From Streptomyces venezuelae (GTDB lineage: Bacteria; Actinomycetota; Actinomycetes; Streptomycetales; Streptomycetaceae), in assembly GCF_008642295.1 (NCBI RefSeq), contig NZ_CP029190.1:2328001-2392000 (forward strand): DNA of 64,000 nt, given 5' to 3'. A program made the position numbers and the translations under genes. Of the stretch, positions 1 to 9,688 are shown in pieces. The notes beneath the pieces were generated by a model. That model worked only from the letters and a program-made list of their open reading frames with translations, did no database searches and was not told where the DNA came from. Every line of letters starts with the position of its first letter. The stretch's first letter is position 1.

Positions 1-1
1 G

Positions 2-715
2 GCGGTCGGCCCCGGTGTGACCCTGTACCGGGAGGGCGACGAGGTCTTCGGCATGCCGAGCTTCCCGCGGCAGGCGGGCGGTTACGCGGAGTACGTGACT
101 GCGACCGCGCGGCACTTCGCCCGTAAGCCGGCCTCCCTGACCCATGTGGAGGCCGCCGCCCTGCCGCTGGCGGCGCTGACCGCCTGGCAGGCCCTGGCGG
201 ACACGGCGGAGGTGCGGCCGGGCCAGCGGGTGCTGGTGCATGCCGCGGCGGGCGGCGTGGGGCACTTCGCGGTCCAGATCGCCAAGGCGCTCGGCGCGTA
301 TGTGATCGGTACGGCCAGCGCGCCCAAGCACGGGTTCCTGCGCTCGATCGGGGCCGACGAGGTGATCGACTACCGGAGCACGGACTTCGAGGACGCGGTC
401 GCCGAGGTGGACGTGGTGATCGACGCGATCGGCGGCGACTACGGGGCGCGCTCCCTGAAGGTGCTGCGCCCCGGCGGCCGGCTGATCACCCTGAACGGGC
501 CGGACGACGTGCCTGTCGGCGGCGGGGACCACCGGACGGGCTGGATGCTGGTCGAGCCGGACCTGGCGGGCCTGAACGCGATCGCGGCGCTGGTGGAGGA
601 GGGCAGGCTGCGGCCGGCGGTGGACACGGTGCTGCCGCTGGCGCAGGCGGCCAAGGCACACGAACTCGGCGAACAGGGCCGCACCACGGGCAAGATCGTC
701 TTGACCGTGGCCTGA
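2..715 (+). CDS. NADP-dependent MDR-family oxidoreductase (5' partial)
   Basis: Medium-chain dehydrogenase/reductase, quinone-oxidoreductase-like, probably reducing activated alkenes or quinones with NADPH in the cytoplasm. The reading frame is open to the left edge of the window, so the N-terminal part of the GroES-like domain is missing; the first internal start (17) is not the true start. Visible are the end of the catalytic domain (GYAEYV) and a complete Rossmann fold with the nucleotide-binding stretch HAAAGGVGHFAVQIAKALGA. No structural-zinc cysteine cluster is present, which fits the zinc-independent quinone-reductase branch. The substrate cannot be told from sequence. It converges on the NUDIX gene downstream. 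Confidence 0.85.
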   Translation, partial: AVGPGVTLYREGDEVFGMPSFPRQAGGYAEYVTATARHFARKPASLTHVEAAALPLAALTAWQALADTAEVRPGQRVLVHAAAGGVGHFAVQIAKALGAYVIGTASAPKHGFLRSIGADEVIDYRSTDFEDAVAEVDVVIDAIGGDYGARSLKVLRPGGRLITLNGPDDVPVGGGDHRTGWMLVEPDLAGLNAIAALVEEGRLRPAVDTVLPLAQAAKAHELGEQGRTTGKIVLTVA

Positions 716-769
716 GCGGCGGCGTGACCGGCCGCGGGCCACCGGCCGCAGGAAGGGGGCCCCGCGGCC

Positions 770-1237
770 TCAGCGCGGCGCTTCGAGGACGCCCGCGATC
801 AGGTCGTGGATCAGGGTCTGGGACGGGAGGACGTTTTCCTTCAGGCGGGGAAGGTCCGTGGGGCCGAACCAGTCGTAGGCCGTGTGCTTCGACCACTCCA
901 GGGCCGGCCGGGTCAGGTCGCCGTCGACCTCGACGAGGTAGTCCGCCTCGTGGCGCGGGCCGGCGCCGTCGTCGCCGGTCCAGGTGGTGACGCCGAGGAA
1001 CCGGCGGACCCGGCGGAGCCGCCAGCCGGTTTCCTCGCGGATCTCGCGCGCCAGCGCGTCCCGCAGGGACTCGCCCGGCTCGACATGCCCGCCGACGATG
1101 TCCCAGCAACCGGGGAACAGCCGCCGGTCCGGGCTGCGGCGCTGGGCGAAGGCGCGGCCGTCCTCGCCGAGGATGACCGCGCCGACCGTCCACAGCTCGC
1201 CCGGTGCCGGGACCGGCTCCGGGGCGGCGGCCTGCAC
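770..1237 (-). CDS. NUDIX hydrolase
   Basis: Small cytosolic NUDIX pyrophosphohydrolase of 155 residues. A full Nudix box is visible at about residues 48-70: GHVEPGESLRDALAREIREE followed by TGW, with the metal-binding REIREE core intact. The N-terminal half (TVGAVILGEDGRAFAQRR) and the WDIVGGHVEPGE context are like MutT/8-oxo-dGTP-type or general nucleoside-diphosphate-X hydrolases; the actual substrate is not predictable. The GTG start lies one base after the mnmA stop codon, so the gene is probably translated by coupling to mnmA in a two-gene unit. Confidence 0.85.
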   Translation of the reverse strand: MQAAAPEPVPAPGELWTVGAVILGEDGRAFAQRRSPDRRLFPGCWDIVGGHVEPGESLRDALAREIREETGWRLRRVRRFLGVTTWTGDDGAGPRHEADYLVEVDGDLTRPALEWSKHTAYDWFGPTDLPRLKENVLPSQTLIHDLIAGVLEAPR

Positions 1238-1238
1238 G

Positions 1239-2369
1239 CTAGAGCAGCGCCGTGGCGCGGGTGGTCGAGGCGATCGTGGCGGAGCCGACCACGCGGGTGC
1301 CGTCGTAGAGGACGATCGCCTGGCCGGGGGCGACCCCGCGGACCGGTTCGGTGAAGGTGACGCGGAGCTCGCCGTCCACCGGCTCGGCGAAGACCTCCGT
1401 CTCGCCGCCGTGGGCGCGCAGCTGCGCCGTGTACGTCGCCGGGCCGGCCGGCGGGTTGCCGCACCAGCGGGGGCGGATCGCGGTGAGGGCGGTGACGTCC
1501 AGGGACGCCGCCGGGCCGACCGTGACCGTGTTGTTCACCGGGGAGATGTCCAGCACATAGCGCGGCTTGCCGTCGGCCGCCGGGTGGCCGATCCGCAGGC
1601 CCTTGCGCTGGCCGATGGTGAAGCCGAAGGCGCCGTCGTGCGTGCCGATCTTCGCGCCGGACTCGTCGACGATGTCGCCCTCCGCCTTGCCCAGCCGCTT
1701 CGCCAGGAAGCCCTGGGTGTCGCCGTCGGCGATGAAGCAGATGTCGTGGCTGTCCGGCTTCTTCGCCACCGCCAGGCCCCGGCGCTCCGCCTCCGCGCGG
1801 ATCTCGTCCTTGGTGGTGACGGTGTCGCCGAGCGGGAAGAGCGCGTGGGCCAGCTGCTTCTCGTCCAGGACGCCCAGGACGTAGGACTGGTCCTTGGCCA
1901 TGTCGCTGGCGCGGTGCAGCTCGCGGGAGCCGTCCTCCCGCTCCACGACCGTGGCGTAGTGGCCGGTGCAGACCGCGTCGAAGCCGAGCGCGAGGGCCTT
2001 GTCCAGCAGTGCCGCGAACTTGATCTTCTCGTTGCAGCGCAGACAGGGGTTCGGGGTGCGGCCCGCCTCGTACTCGGCGATGAAGTCCTCCACCACGTCC
2101 TCGCGGAAGCGCTCGGCGAGGTCCCAGCAGTAGAAGGGGATGCCGATGACGTCCGCGGCGCGGCGGGCGTCCCGGGAGTCCTCGATCGTGCAGCAGCCGC
2201 GGGCGCCGGTGCGGAAGGACTGCGGGTTCGCGGAGAGCGCGAGGTGGACGCCGGTCACGTCGTGCCCGGCTTCGACCGCGCGGGCGGCGGCGACGGCGGA
2301 GTCCACGCCGCCGGACATGGCGGCCAGGACGCGAAGGGGGCGGGAGGTGCGCGGCAGGGTCTCAGTCAT
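1239..2369 (-). CDS. mnmA: tRNA-specific 2-thiouridylase MnmA
   Basis: Uses ATP and relayed persulfide sulfur to form the 2-thio group of wobble uridine 34 in tRNA-Lys, -Glu and -Gln. Residues 19-24 form the PP-loop SGGVDS; the two catalytic cysteines are in [12 protein letters not shown] and in [11 protein letters not shown]; the C-terminal beta-barrel follows. The chosen ATG gives 376 residues, normal for the family, and has a GGAAGG ribosome-binding site; the longer open frame upstream (to 2585) adds unrelated low-complexity sequence. A cysteine desulfurase, the likely sulfur source, lies close by at 3095-4258, and the NUDIX gene follows one base after the stop. Confidence 0.95.
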   Translation of the reverse strand: MTETLPRTSRPLRVLAAMSGGVDSAVAAARAVEAGHDVTGVHLALSANPQSFRTGARGCCTIEDSRDARRAADVIGIPFYCWDLAERFREDVVEDFIAEYEAGRTPNPCLRCNEKIKFAALLDKALALGFDAVCTGHYATVVEREDGSRELHRASDMAKDQSYVLGVLDEKQLAHALFPLGDTVTTKDEIRAEAERRGLAVAKKPDSHDICFIADGDTQGFLAKRLGKAEGDIVDESGAKIGTHDGAFGFTIGQRKGLRIGHPAADGKPRYVLDISPVNNTVTVGPAASLDVTALTAIRPRWCGNPPAGPATYTAQLRAHGGETEVFAEPVDGELRVTFTEPVRGVAPGQAIVLYDGTRVVGSATIASTTRATALL

Positions 2370-2436
2370 AGCGCCTTCCAGGGTACGGGGAACCGCGCGG
2401 AGGTCCAGCGCGTTGTTCCGTGATGGGGGGTGGCCT

Positions 2437-3102
2437 ATGACCGGCATGAAGCCGAAGAAGCCGAAGAAGACCCGGCGGGCGGTGCTGCTGGCGGGGCTCG
2501 GCCTGGTCACGGCGGGTGCGGTGGCGGGCCGGGAAGAGATCGAGCGCGGGTACTGGCTGCTGCCAGGGGTTTCCAAACCGCGCAAGGAGGGCGAGCTGGA
2601 CCACCCGGGGGCGCGGTGGACGGCCGCCTCTCCGGCGAACTGGCGGCTGGCCGACCGGCCCGACGACTACCGGGTGGACCGGATCGTCGTGCATGTCACC
2701 CAGGGCGGTTTCGCGTCCTCGGTGGACGCCTTCAAGAACCCCTGGCACAAGGCGTCCGCCCACTACATCGTGCGCGGGGACGGCCATATCGAGCAGATGG
2801 TCCGCGAGCTGGACGTGGCGTTCCACGCGGGCAACCGCTCGATGAACGAGCGCAGTGTGGGGATCGAGCACGTGGGGTTCGTGGACCGCCCCAAGGACTT
2901 CACCCCGGCGATGTACGAGGCCTCGGCGCAGCTGGCCGCGGCGATCTGCCGGAGGTACGGGATACCCGTCGACCGGGAGCACATACTGGGCCACTCCGAG
3001 GTGCCGGGTGCCGACCACACCGATCCGGGCCCGCACTGGGACTGGGACCGGTACCTCAAGCTGGTCCGGGAGCGGCTTGCGCAGCAGCCGGCGGCTAGCT
3101 GA
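2437..3102 (+). CDS. Peptidoglycan recognition (PGRP)-type N-acetylmuramoyl-L-alanine amidase
   Basis: Predicted secreted or membrane-tethered zinc amidase that cleaves the lactyl bond between MurNAc and the stem peptide. The N-terminus is very basic ([10 protein letters not shown]) followed by a hydrophobic stretch of about 15 residues, consistent with a Tat-type or non-cleaved signal anchor. The amidase_2 core carries the zinc-binding histidines in [10 protein letters not shown] and [14 protein letters not shown], plus the [14 protein letters not shown] region. ATG at 2437 is preceded by a GGGGGG purine tract; 221 residues. It is divergent from mnmA and its last 8 bp overlap the 3' end of the cysteine desulfurase. 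The placement between the two sulfur-transfer genes looks positional rather than functional. Confidence 0.88.
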   Translation: MTGMKPKKPKKTRRAVLLAGLGLVTAGAVAGREEIERGYWLLPGVSKPRKEGELDHPGARWTAASPANWRLADRPDDYRVDRIVVHVTQGGFASSVDAFKNPWHKASAHYIVRGDGHIEQMVRELDVAFHAGNRSMNERSVGIEHVGFVDRPKDFTPAMYEASAQLAAAICRRYGIPVDREHILGHSEVPGADHTDPGPHWDWDRYLKLVRERLAQQPAAS

Positions 3103-4258
3103 GGCCGGCGGTACGGGCGCGCTCCACGGCCGGGCCGATGGCGGCGGCCAGTGCGGCCACGTCCTCCTTGGTGGAGGTGTGGCCCAGGGAGAAGCGGAGG
3201 GTGCCGCGGGCCAGGTCGGGGTCGGTGCCGGTGGCGAGCAGGACGTGGCTGGGCTGCGCGATGCCCGCGGTGCAGGCCGATCCGGTCGAGCAGGCGATGC
3301 CCTGGGCGTCGAGCAGCAGGAGCAGGGAGTCGCCCTCACAGCCGGGGAAGCTGAAGTGCGCGTTGGCGGGGAGCCGGTCCTGCGGGTCACCGCCGAGGAC
3401 GGCGTCGGGGACGGCCGCCAGGACGGCGGTGATCAGTTCGTCGCGCAGGGCGCCGATCTCGCGGGCGAAGGCCTCTCGGCGCTCGGCGGCGAGGGTGGCG
3501 GCGACCGCGAAGGCGGCGATGGCGGGGACGTCGAGGGTGCCGGAGCGGACGTGCCGCTCCTGGCCGCCGCCGTGCAGGACGGGGACGGGGGTCTGGTCGC
3601 GGCCGAGCAACAGCGCGCCGATGCCGTACGGTCCGCCGATCTTGTGGCTGCTGACGGTCATGGCGGCGAGACCGGATACCCCGAAGCGGACGTCGAGCTG
3701 GCCCACGGCCTGGACCGCGTCGGAGTGCAGCGGGATCTCGAACTCGCGGGCGATGGCGGCGAGTTCGGAGACGGGCTGGACGGTGCCGATCTCGTTGTTG
3801 GCCCACATGACGGTGGCGAGGGCGACATCGCCGGGGCTGCGCTCGATCGCGGCGCGGAAGCCCTCGGGCGCGACCCGCCCGTAGCGGTCCACGGGCAGGT
3901 AGTCGACGGTGGCGCCCTCGTGCTCGGCGAGCCAGTGCACGGCGTCGAGTACGGCGTGGTGCTCGACGGGGCTGGCGAGCACCCGGGTCCGGGCCGGGTC
4001 CGCGTCCCGGCGGGCCCAGTACAGGCCCTTGACGGCGAGGTTGTCGGCCTCGGTGCCGCCGGCGGTGAAGACCACCTCGCTGGGCCGGGCTCCGAGCGCC
4101 TCGGCGAGGGCCTCCCGGCCCTCTTCGACGGTGCGGCGGGCCCGGCGGCCGGCGGCGTGCAGGGCGGAGGCGTTGCCCGTGATGCCGAACTGCGCGGTCA
4201 TCGCGGCGGCTGCCTCCGGCAGCATGGGGGTGGTCGCGGCGTGGTCGAGGTAGGCCAT
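3095..4258 (-). CDS. Cysteine desulfurase (NifS/IscS family)
   Basis: PLP-dependent enzyme that removes sulfur from L-cysteine to leave an enzyme persulfide. The 387 residues start with the family-typical YLDHAATTP. The PLP-binding lysine is in SSHKIGGP at about residue 205, and the persulfide cysteine is in the [10 protein letters not shown] loop at about 325-330, followed by PSHVL. This short-loop arrangement is typical of NifS-like enzymes. mnmA is encoded on the same strand just beyond the convergent amidase, so sulfur transfer to MnmA for tRNA thiolation is the most likely job; iron-sulfur cluster supply is an alternative. Confidence 0.92.
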   Translation of the reverse strand: MAYLDHAATTPMLPEAAAAMTAQFGITGNASALHAAGRRARRTVEEGREALAEALGARPSEVVFTAGGTEADNLAVKGLYWARRDADPARTRVLASPVEHHAVLDAVHWLAEHEGATVDYLPVDRYGRVAPEGFRAAIERSPGDVALATVMWANNEIGTVQPVSELAAIAREFEIPLHSDAVQAVGQLDVRFGVSGLAAMTVSSHKIGGPYGIGALLLGRDQTPVPVLHGGGQERHVRSGTLDVPAIAAFAVAATLAAERREAFAREIGALRDELITAVLAAVPDAVLGGDPQDRLPANAHFSFPGCEGDSLLLLLDAQGIACSTGSACTAGIAQPSHVLLATGTDPDLARGTLRFSLGHTSTKEDVAALAAAIGPAVERARTAGLS

Positions 4259-4371
4259 GATCCCCCGATTCTACGGTCGGCCCCGGCGGCCCGGAACGCG
4301 GCCGGTGGTTTCCGGCACCCGCCGGCGCCCGCCGGGGCGGACGCCGGGGGCGGACGCCGTACGGCCCGGGC

Positions 4372-5232
4372 TCAGGTGCGCGGGGCGCGGGCCAGTTGGC
4401 GGGACTGGGCGACCAGGTGACCCGCGGTGTCCCAGACCTCGGCGTCCTCCTCCAGGAAGCCCCCCGCGAGGTTGCGGGTGGTGATCGAGATGCGGAGCGG
4501 GCCGGGGGCGGGACGGCGGCGGACATGGGTGGTGAGTTCCACCGTCGGGGTCCAGCCGAGCAGTCCGAGGTCGAAGGAGGTGGGCGGCAGCGCGTCCACG
4601 GCGAGCAGCAGGGACATCGGGTCGGCGTCGCGGCCGTCGGCGAGTTCGAACCAGGCCCGCATCTCGCCCTTGCCGGAGGGGGCGCCGACGGCCCAGCCTG
4701 CGGTGGCCGGGTCCAGCCGGAGCCGGAGCCGGTCGACGATGGCCGAACTGCCGGGGATCGGGGCGGGTCCGGCCTCGGGGCCGAGGCAGTCCTCGTACGC
4801 GGGGATCACCGGGGGCACGGCGGTGGTGCGGACGTCGTCGGGCAGGGAGTCGAGGTCGCCGTAGGAGGCGAGGACCCGGATGCGCTCGACCTCGGCGCCG
4901 GTCTCGGGGTCGTACTGGAGGAGGGAGGCCTGGCCGGTGGAAAGGGTGCGGCCGGCCCGGACGACCTCGGTACGGATCACCGCAGGGCCGGGGGCGGAGG
5001 CGCTCAGGTAGTGCGCGGAGACGGTGAACGGGTCCGGGTGCGGCAGGGCGGCGGACAGGGCCCGGCCGACCAGGGCCAGCAGGTAGCCGCCGTTGACCGC
5101 GGTGATGATCGTCCAGCCGGCGGAGAGCTCCGCGTCGTACACCCCGGGCTCGCCCGCGCGGGGCGTGACGGTGGTGTCGCGGTCGAATTCGCTGTCGCCG
5201 ATGGATGCCTGGGCCGCTGCTGCGTGTGACAT
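4372..5232 (-). CDS. Thioesterase-family (acyl-CoA thioesterase II-like) protein
   Basis: Predicted double-hotdog thioesterase-superfamily protein of 286 residues. The N-terminal hotdog contains GWTIITAVNGGYLLALVGRA and DPFTVSAHYLSASAPGPA, the pattern of TesB-like proteins; the second hotdog contains SFDLGLLGWTPTVELTTHVR near the C-terminus. It probably hydrolyses an acyl-CoA in the cytosol, but the substrate is unknown. ATG at 5232 was chosen; a GTG at 5247 would add five residues (MYGRS). The ribosome-binding site is weak in either case. The gene follows a short gap after the TRIC-family gene on the same strand. Confidence 0.75.
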   Translation of the reverse strand: MSHAAAAQASIGDSEFDRDTTVTPRAGEPGVYDAELSAGWTIITAVNGGYLLALVGRALSAALPHPDPFTVSAHYLSASAPGPAVIRTEVVRAGRTLSTGQASLLQYDPETGAEVERIRVLASYGDLDSLPDDVRTTAVPPVIPAYEDCLGPEAGPAPIPGSSAIVDRLRLRLDPATAGWAVGAPSGKGEMRAWFELADGRDADPMSLLLAVDALPPTSFDLGLLGWTPTVELTTHVRRRPAPGPLRISITTRNLAGGFLEEDAEVWDTAGHLVAQSRQLARAPRT

Positions 5233-5280
5233 GGATCGACCGTACACCGGCAGGCTACTAAGCGGTAGCTTTTCTTTCGC

Positions 5281-5943
5281 TCAGGGGTTCTCCTCCTTGA
5301 CGGAGGAACGGCGGTTCCAGGCGAGCGGGGCGCGCCAGTGGTAGCGCATCGCCAGCAGGCGCAGCAGGAAGGTGGTGACCACGGCGATACCGCTGGTGAC
5401 GGCGTTGAGCATCTCGAAGGCGATGCAGAGGGCGACCATGGTCGCCCCCACCAGGGCGGGCACGGCATACATCTCGCGGTCCCGGAGCAGCGAGGGGACC
5501 TCGTTGACCAGGACGTCCCGCAGTACGCCGCCGCCGACGGCGGTGGCCACGCCGAGCGCGGCGGAGGCGGTGAGTCCGAGGCCGTACTCATAGGCCTTGG
5601 TCGTGCCGGTCACACAGAACAGGCCGAGGCCGGCCGCGTCGAAGACGTTGATGGCCCGGTTGATGCGCTGCACCTCGGGGTGCAGGAAGAAGACGATGCC
5701 GGCGGCGATCAGGGGGGTGACGAAGAAGCTGAGCTCCCCGAAGGCGGCGGGCGGCACCGCGCCGATGACCAGGTCCCGGAAGAGGCCACCGCCGAGGGCG
5801 GTGACCAGGGCGAGGACGGCGATGCCGAAGACGTCGAAGTTCTTGCGGACGGCGAGGAGCGCGCCGGCGGTGGCGAAGACGAAGATGCCCGCGAGGTCCA
5901 GGGCGTGCTGGACGCCGGGCGGGAAGAGATCGTGGAACAACAC
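5281..5943 (-). CDS. TRIC cation channel / UPF0126 family membrane protein
   Basis: Integral membrane protein of about 220 residues made of two homologous three-helix halves, each with the glycine-rich signature of the family: ALVTALGGGLFRDLVIG in the first half and ATAVGGGVLRDVLVNEVP in the second. Bacterial members form trimeric cation-permeable channels; E. coli YadS/YicG are relatives. The GTG at 5943 (VLFHDLFPPGVQ) was chosen because everything upstream in the open frame to 6201 is Pro/Gly/Arg low-complexity translation of a GC-rich intergenic stretch. No regulatory feature is obvious. Confidence 0.85.
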   Translation of the reverse strand: MLFHDLFPPGVQHALDLAGIFVFATAGALLAVRKNFDVFGIAVLALVTALGGGLFRDLVIGAVPPAAFGELSFFVTPLIAAGIVFFLHPEVQRINRAINVFDAAGLGLFCVTGTTKAYEYGLGLTASAALGVATAVGGGVLRDVLVNEVPSLLRDREMYAVPALVGATMVALCIAFEMLNAVTSGIAVVTTFLLRLLAMRYHWRAPLAWNRRSSVKEENP

Positions 5944-6390
5944 CGGCCCATTGTGCAGGCCGCCTGGCGGCGGGCCGGGCGACCCTCGGGGCCCGCGCCC
6001 GGGCGGCCCCTCCCCCGGGGCTCCGCCCCACGCCCCGGCCGCAGCCGGGCGGGCCGCTGCGCGGGGCTTTCCCCCACCCCGCCCCTCCCCGAAACCGGGG
6101 CCTGCGGCCCCGGGCCCCGCCGGGGTGCTCGGGCTCCGCCCGGCACCCGCTTTCCGGGGGCTCCGCCCCCCGACCCCCGGGGCTCCGCCCCCTGGCCCCA
6201 CGGGCGGCCCCGGCCCTCCGGCCCTGGGCGGGCCCGGCCCAGGCCCGCCCGAGGCAGGCCCCGGCCTTCCGACTCAGGGACGGACGGCCCCGGCGCGTCC
6301 GGGCCGGGCCCGGCCTCCGGCTCAGGAACGGCACCGGCCCCGGGCCGGGGGCAGCCGGGCCAGGGCCGGCCATGATCTGCCGGGTACCCC
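5944..6390. repeat. Non-coding GC-rich intergenic stretch with repeated GGGGCTCCGCCCC hairpin units
   Basis: About 450 bp of extremely GC-rich sequence between the TRIC-family gene and the oligopeptide ABC operon. The 13-mer GGGGCTCCGCCCC, which can itself fold as a small hairpin, occurs near 6017, 6157 and 6179, and a shorter variant GGGCTCCGCC near 6130. Long open frames cross the region on several strands but encode only Pro/Gly/Ala/Arg low complexity and are not believed. It may hold the 3' end signals of the ABC operon. Confidence 0.6.
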
Positions 6391-7491
6391 CTACGCCGAC
6401 GGCCCCGCAAGCGGCGGGTCCGAGGGGGACTGGTCCGGGCCGTTTTCCGGGTGGTGGCAGGCGACCTGGTGGCCCGGCTTCAGAGCCACCAGCGGCGGCT
6501 CCTGCGTGGCACACATCTGCGTCGCCTTCCAGCACCGCGTGTGGAACCGGCAGCCGCTCGGCGGAGCGATCGGGGACGGGACGTCTCCCTTGAGGAGGAT
6601 CCGGCCGCTCTTCGCCCCGCGCCTGCGCGGGTCCGGCACCGGCACCGCCGACAGCAGCGCCTTCGTGTACGGGTGCATCGGCGACTCGTACAGCGCCTTG
6701 CGGTCGGTCAGCTCGACGATCTTGCCGAGGTACATCACCGCGATCCGGTCCGAGACGTGCCGGATGACCGACAGGTCGTGCGCGATGATCACGTACGTGA
6801 GGCCGAGCTCGTCCTGGAGGTCGTCCAGCAGGTTGACCACCTGCGCCTGGATCGAGACGTCCAGCGCGGAAACCGGCTCGTCCGCCACCACCAGCTTCGG
6901 CTTCAGGGCCAGCGCCCGGGCGATGCCGATGCGCTGGCGCTGACCGCCCGAGAACTCGTGCGGGTAGCGGTTGTAGTGCTCGGGGTTGAGGCCCACCAGC
7001 GACAGCAGCCGCTGCACCTCCGCCTTGATCCCACCCTCCGGCGTGACCTTCTGGAGCTTGAACGGGGCGGAGACGATCGCGCCGACCGTATGGCGCGGGT
7101 TCAGCGAGCCGTACGGGTCCTGGAAGATCATCTGTACGTCGCGGCGCAGCGGCCTCATCCCGGCCACGCCGAGGTGGGTGATGTCCCGCCCCTCGAACTC
7201 CACCGTGCCGCTGGTGGGTTCCAGCAGCCGGGTGATCAGCCGGCCCATGGTCGACTTGCCGCAGCCGGACTCGCCGACCACGCCGAGGGTTTCACCGCGG
7301 CGCACGTCGAAGTCGATGCCGTCGACCGCCTTGACGGCGCCGGTCTGGCGGCGCATCAGCCCCTTGTGGATGGGGAAGTGCTTGACCAGGCCGGTCACCT
7401 TGAGCAGGGGTTCCGCGGAGGCCGGGGCGGTGGCTGAGGCTGCGGCCTGGGCGGGGAGCGTGGGCGCGGAGGCCTTTTCGTTGTCGGTCAC
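6391..7491 (-). CDS. Oligopeptide/dipeptide ABC transporter ATP-binding protein (DppF/OppF type)
   Basis: Second ATPase subunit of the peptide importer encoded by this five-gene operon. Visible are Walker A GESGCGKST, ABC signature FSGGQRQRIGIARAL, Walker B LVVADEPVSALD and the switch histidine in YVIIAHDLS. The C-terminal oligopeptide-transporter extension with cysteines (GCRFHTRCWKATQMC) is present; in relatives that region is associated with an iron-sulfur cluster or structural cysteines. An Ala/Pro-rich N-terminal leader of about 25 residues precedes the ATPase fold. Its GTG start overlaps the upstream ATPase gene by 4 bp (GTGA), so the pair is translationally coupled. Last gene of the operon. 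Confidence 0.93.
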   Translation of the reverse strand: MTDNEKASAPTLPAQAAASATAPASAEPLLKVTGLVKHFPIHKGLMRRQTGAVKAVDGIDFDVRRGETLGVVGESGCGKSTMGRLITRLLEPTSGTVEFEGRDITHLGVAGMRPLRRDVQMIFQDPYGSLNPRHTVGAIVSAPFKLQKVTPEGGIKAEVQRLLSLVGLNPEHYNRYPHEFSGGQRQRIGIARALALKPKLVVADEPVSALDVSIQAQVVNLLDDLQDELGLTYVIIAHDLSVIRHVSDRIAVMYLGKIVELTDRKALYESPMHPYTKALLSAVPVPDPRRRGAKSGRILLKGDVPSPIAPPSGCRFHTRCWKATQMCATQEPPLVALKPGHQVACHHPENGPDQSPSDPPLAGPSA

Positions 7492-8573
7492 AGCTTCGGC
7501 GCAATCTCTTCGGTCCAGATCCGGGTCCGCTCCTCCTGCGACATGTGGCAGGCGGACCAGTGCCGTTCACCGTCGGCGGTCACCAGCTCCGGACGGACGG
7601 TCCGGGTGAGGTTGTCCTTGGGCAGGTCGGCGTACGGGCAGCGCGGGTGGAAGGCGCAGCCGCTGGGGATGTTGATCAGACTGGGCGGGGAGCCCTTGAC
7701 CGGGATGAGGCGCTCGGTCTGGTCCCGGTCGATACGCGGCATCGAGCCGAGCAGGCCCCAGGTGTACGGGTGCCGGGGCTCGTAGAAGACCTTCTCGGCG
7801 GTGCCGCGCTCCACGCACCGGCCGCCGTACATCACCAGGATGTCGTCGGCCATCTCGGCGACCACGCCGAGATCGTGCGTGATCATGATGACGGCGGAGC
7901 CGAACTCCTTCTGCAGATCGCGGATCAGGTCCAGGATCTGCGCCTGGACGGTGACGTCCAGGGCGGTGGTCGGCTCGTCCGCGATGAGCAGCTCGGGGTT
8001 GTTGACCAGGGCCATCGCGATCATCGCGCGCTGGCGCATACCGCCGGAGAACTCGTGCGGGTAGGCGTCGACGCGCTTGCCCGGCTCGGGGATGCCGACG
8101 CGGTCGAGCATCTCGACCGCGCGCTTCTTCGCGGTCTTCTTGTCGACGTCGTGGTGCGTCCGGTACGCCTCGATGATCTGGTGCCCGACCGTGTAGTACG
8201 GGTGCATGGCGCTCAGCGGGTCCTGGAAGACCATGGCCATCTTGCGGCCCCGCAGCCGCCGCACCTCGTCGGCGTCGGCGCGCAGCAGCTCCTCGCCGTC
8301 CAGCCAGACCTCGCCCTGGATGGCGGGCCGGGAGCGGGAGTGCCCGGTGCGGTGCAGGCCCATGACAGCGAGCGAGGTCACCGACTTGCCGGAGCCGGAC
8401 TCGCCCACGATGCCGAGGGTCTTGCCGCGCTCCAGGTCGAAGGAGAGCCCGTCGACGGACTTGACCAGGCCGTCGTCGGTGGGGAAGTGCACCTTGAGGT
8501 CGCGGACCGAGAGGAATGCATCGGAACGGGGCCCCGACTGCTCGGGGACCAGGGGGGTGTGGTTCTCGGTCAC
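7488..8573 (-). CDS. Oligopeptide/dipeptide ABC transporter ATP-binding protein (DppD/OppD type)
   Basis: First ATPase subunit of the peptide importer, 361 residues. Motifs in order: Walker A GESGSGKSVTS, signature FSGGMRQRAMIAMAL, Walker B LLIADEPTTALD, switch histidine in VIMITHDLGV, and the C-terminal cysteine segment GCAFHPRCPYAD. The GTG start (VTENHTPLVPEQ) overlaps the permease stop by 4 bp (GTGA). A longer open frame runs upstream to 9290 but is the permease gene read out of frame. Works with its partner ATPase to energise peptide uptake at the cytoplasmic membrane. Confidence 0.93.
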   Translation of the reverse strand: MTENHTPLVPEQSGPRSDAFLSVRDLKVHFPTDDGLVKSVDGLSFDLERGKTLGIVGESGSGKSVTSLAVMGLHRTGHSRSRPAIQGEVWLDGEELLRADADEVRRLRGRKMAMVFQDPLSAMHPYYTVGHQIIEAYRTHHDVDKKTAKKRAVEMLDRVGIPEPGKRVDAYPHEFSGGMRQRAMIAMALVNNPELLIADEPTTALDVTVQAQILDLIRDLQKEFGSAVIMITHDLGVVAEMADDILVMYGGRCVERGTAEKVFYEPRHPYTWGLLGSMPRIDRDQTERLIPVKGSPPSLINIPSGCAFHPRCPYADLPKDNLTRTVRPELVTADGERHWSACHMSQEERTRIWTEEIAPKL

Positions 8574-9571
8574 GTCAGCCTCACGCGCGGGTCGATGACG
8601 GCGTACAGCATGTCCACGATCAGGTTCGCCATCACGACGAACAGCGCCGCGAGCAGGGTCACGCCCATGATCACGGGCAGGTCGCCGTCCCTGATCGCGC
8701 CGACGGCCGCCGTGCCCAGGCCCTGGAAGTTGAAGGTGGTCTCGGTGAGGACGGCGCCGCCGAGCAGACCTCCGAAGTCCAGGCCGAACATGGTGACCAG
8801 CGGGGTGAGGGTGGAGCGCAGGGCGTGCTTGCGGATGACCACCCGCTCGGTCAGGCCCTTGGCGCGTGCGGTGCGGATGTAGTCCTCGCCCATCACCTCG
8901 AGCATGGTGGCGCGGGTGATGCGGGCGTAGGTGGCGGCGAAGAGGAAGGCCAGCGTGATCCAGGGCAGGATCATGCTGTTCAGCCAGGCCCCCGGATCCT
9001 CGGTGAGAGGTTTGTAGTTGGAGGCGTCCAGCCAGCCGAGGCCGTAGACCAGGATCGCCGGGGCGAGCAGGCCGGTGAAGAAGATCGGCAGCGATACGCC
9101 GGCCAGGGCACCGACCATCACCGCGCGGTCGACCATGGTGCGGCGTTTGAGTGCCGAGACCACACCGGTCAGGACACCCGCGATGACCCAGATCACGGCC
9201 GCGCCGAGGGCCAGCGAGACGGTCACCGGCAGACGGTCGATCAGCGTGTCCCAGACGGGTGTCTCGCTCTTGAAGGAGTAGCCGAAGCACGGGGCCGGGC
9301 AGTGGGTCGTGTCCACGCCGTTGTCGTAGTCACGGCCGGCCACGATGCCCTTGAGAAAGAGCAGGTACTGCTCGGAGATCGGCTTGTCGAAGCCCATCTT
9401 CGCGCGGATGCCCGCCAGGGCGGTCTCATTGGTCTCGCGGCCGGCGTACATCAGCGCGGGATCGGACCCGGTGATCTTCGGCACCGCGAAGAAGATGCCG
9501 AAGGTGACCACGGAGACCACCAGCAGCGTGGAGACGACGTTGAACAGCCGCCGGATGAGGTAGACGAGCAC
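8570..9571 (-). CDS. Oligopeptide ABC transporter permease (DppB/OppB type)
   Basis: Six-helix inner-membrane permease of 333 residues. The N-terminus LVYLIRRLFNVVSTLLVVSVVTFGIFF in two parts is the classical first helix of DppB-type permeases. The large extracellular loop after it contains two cysteines (CPAPCFGY). The EAA-type cytoplasmic loop is visible as YIRTARAKGLTERVVIRKHA. It forms the translocation pore with the second permease encoded at 11501-12496. It is followed by the DppD-type ATPase with a 4-bp overlap. Confidence 0.92.
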   Translation of the reverse strand: MLVYLIRRLFNVVSTLLVVSVVTFGIFFAVPKITGSDPALMYAGRETNETALAGIRAKMGFDKPISEQYLLFLKGIVAGRDYDNGVDTTHCPAPCFGYSFKSETPVWDTLIDRLPVTVSLALGAAVIWVIAGVLTGVVSALKRRTMVDRAVMVGALAGVSLPIFFTGLLAPAILVYGLGWLDASNYKPLTEDPGAWLNSMILPWITLAFLFAATYARITRATMLEVMGEDYIRTARAKGLTERVVIRKHALRSTLTPLVTMFGLDFGGLLGGAVLTETTFNFQGLGTAAVGAIRDGDLPVIMGVTLLAALFVVMANLIVDMLYAVIDPRVRLT

Positions 9572-9688
9572 TGCAGTCGGCCGCCAGGGCCGGCGGCTGT
9601 CGCCCCTCGTGGGGACGACAGCCGCCGCCTGCGGCCTTCACCTGCCCTTCGGACTAGCGCATGTGCGGTGAAGGCACGTGCCTGACAG

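Noticed and set aside
984..2423. A 479-residue plus-strand open frame over mnmA
   Set aside because: Antisense shadow; the minus strand encodes a full MnmA with catalytic motifs.
5588..6535. Several long frames in the GC-rich stretch between the TRIC-family gene and the peptide transporter
   Set aside because: All encode Pro/Gly/Arg low complexity from hairpin repeats and no recognisable protein.
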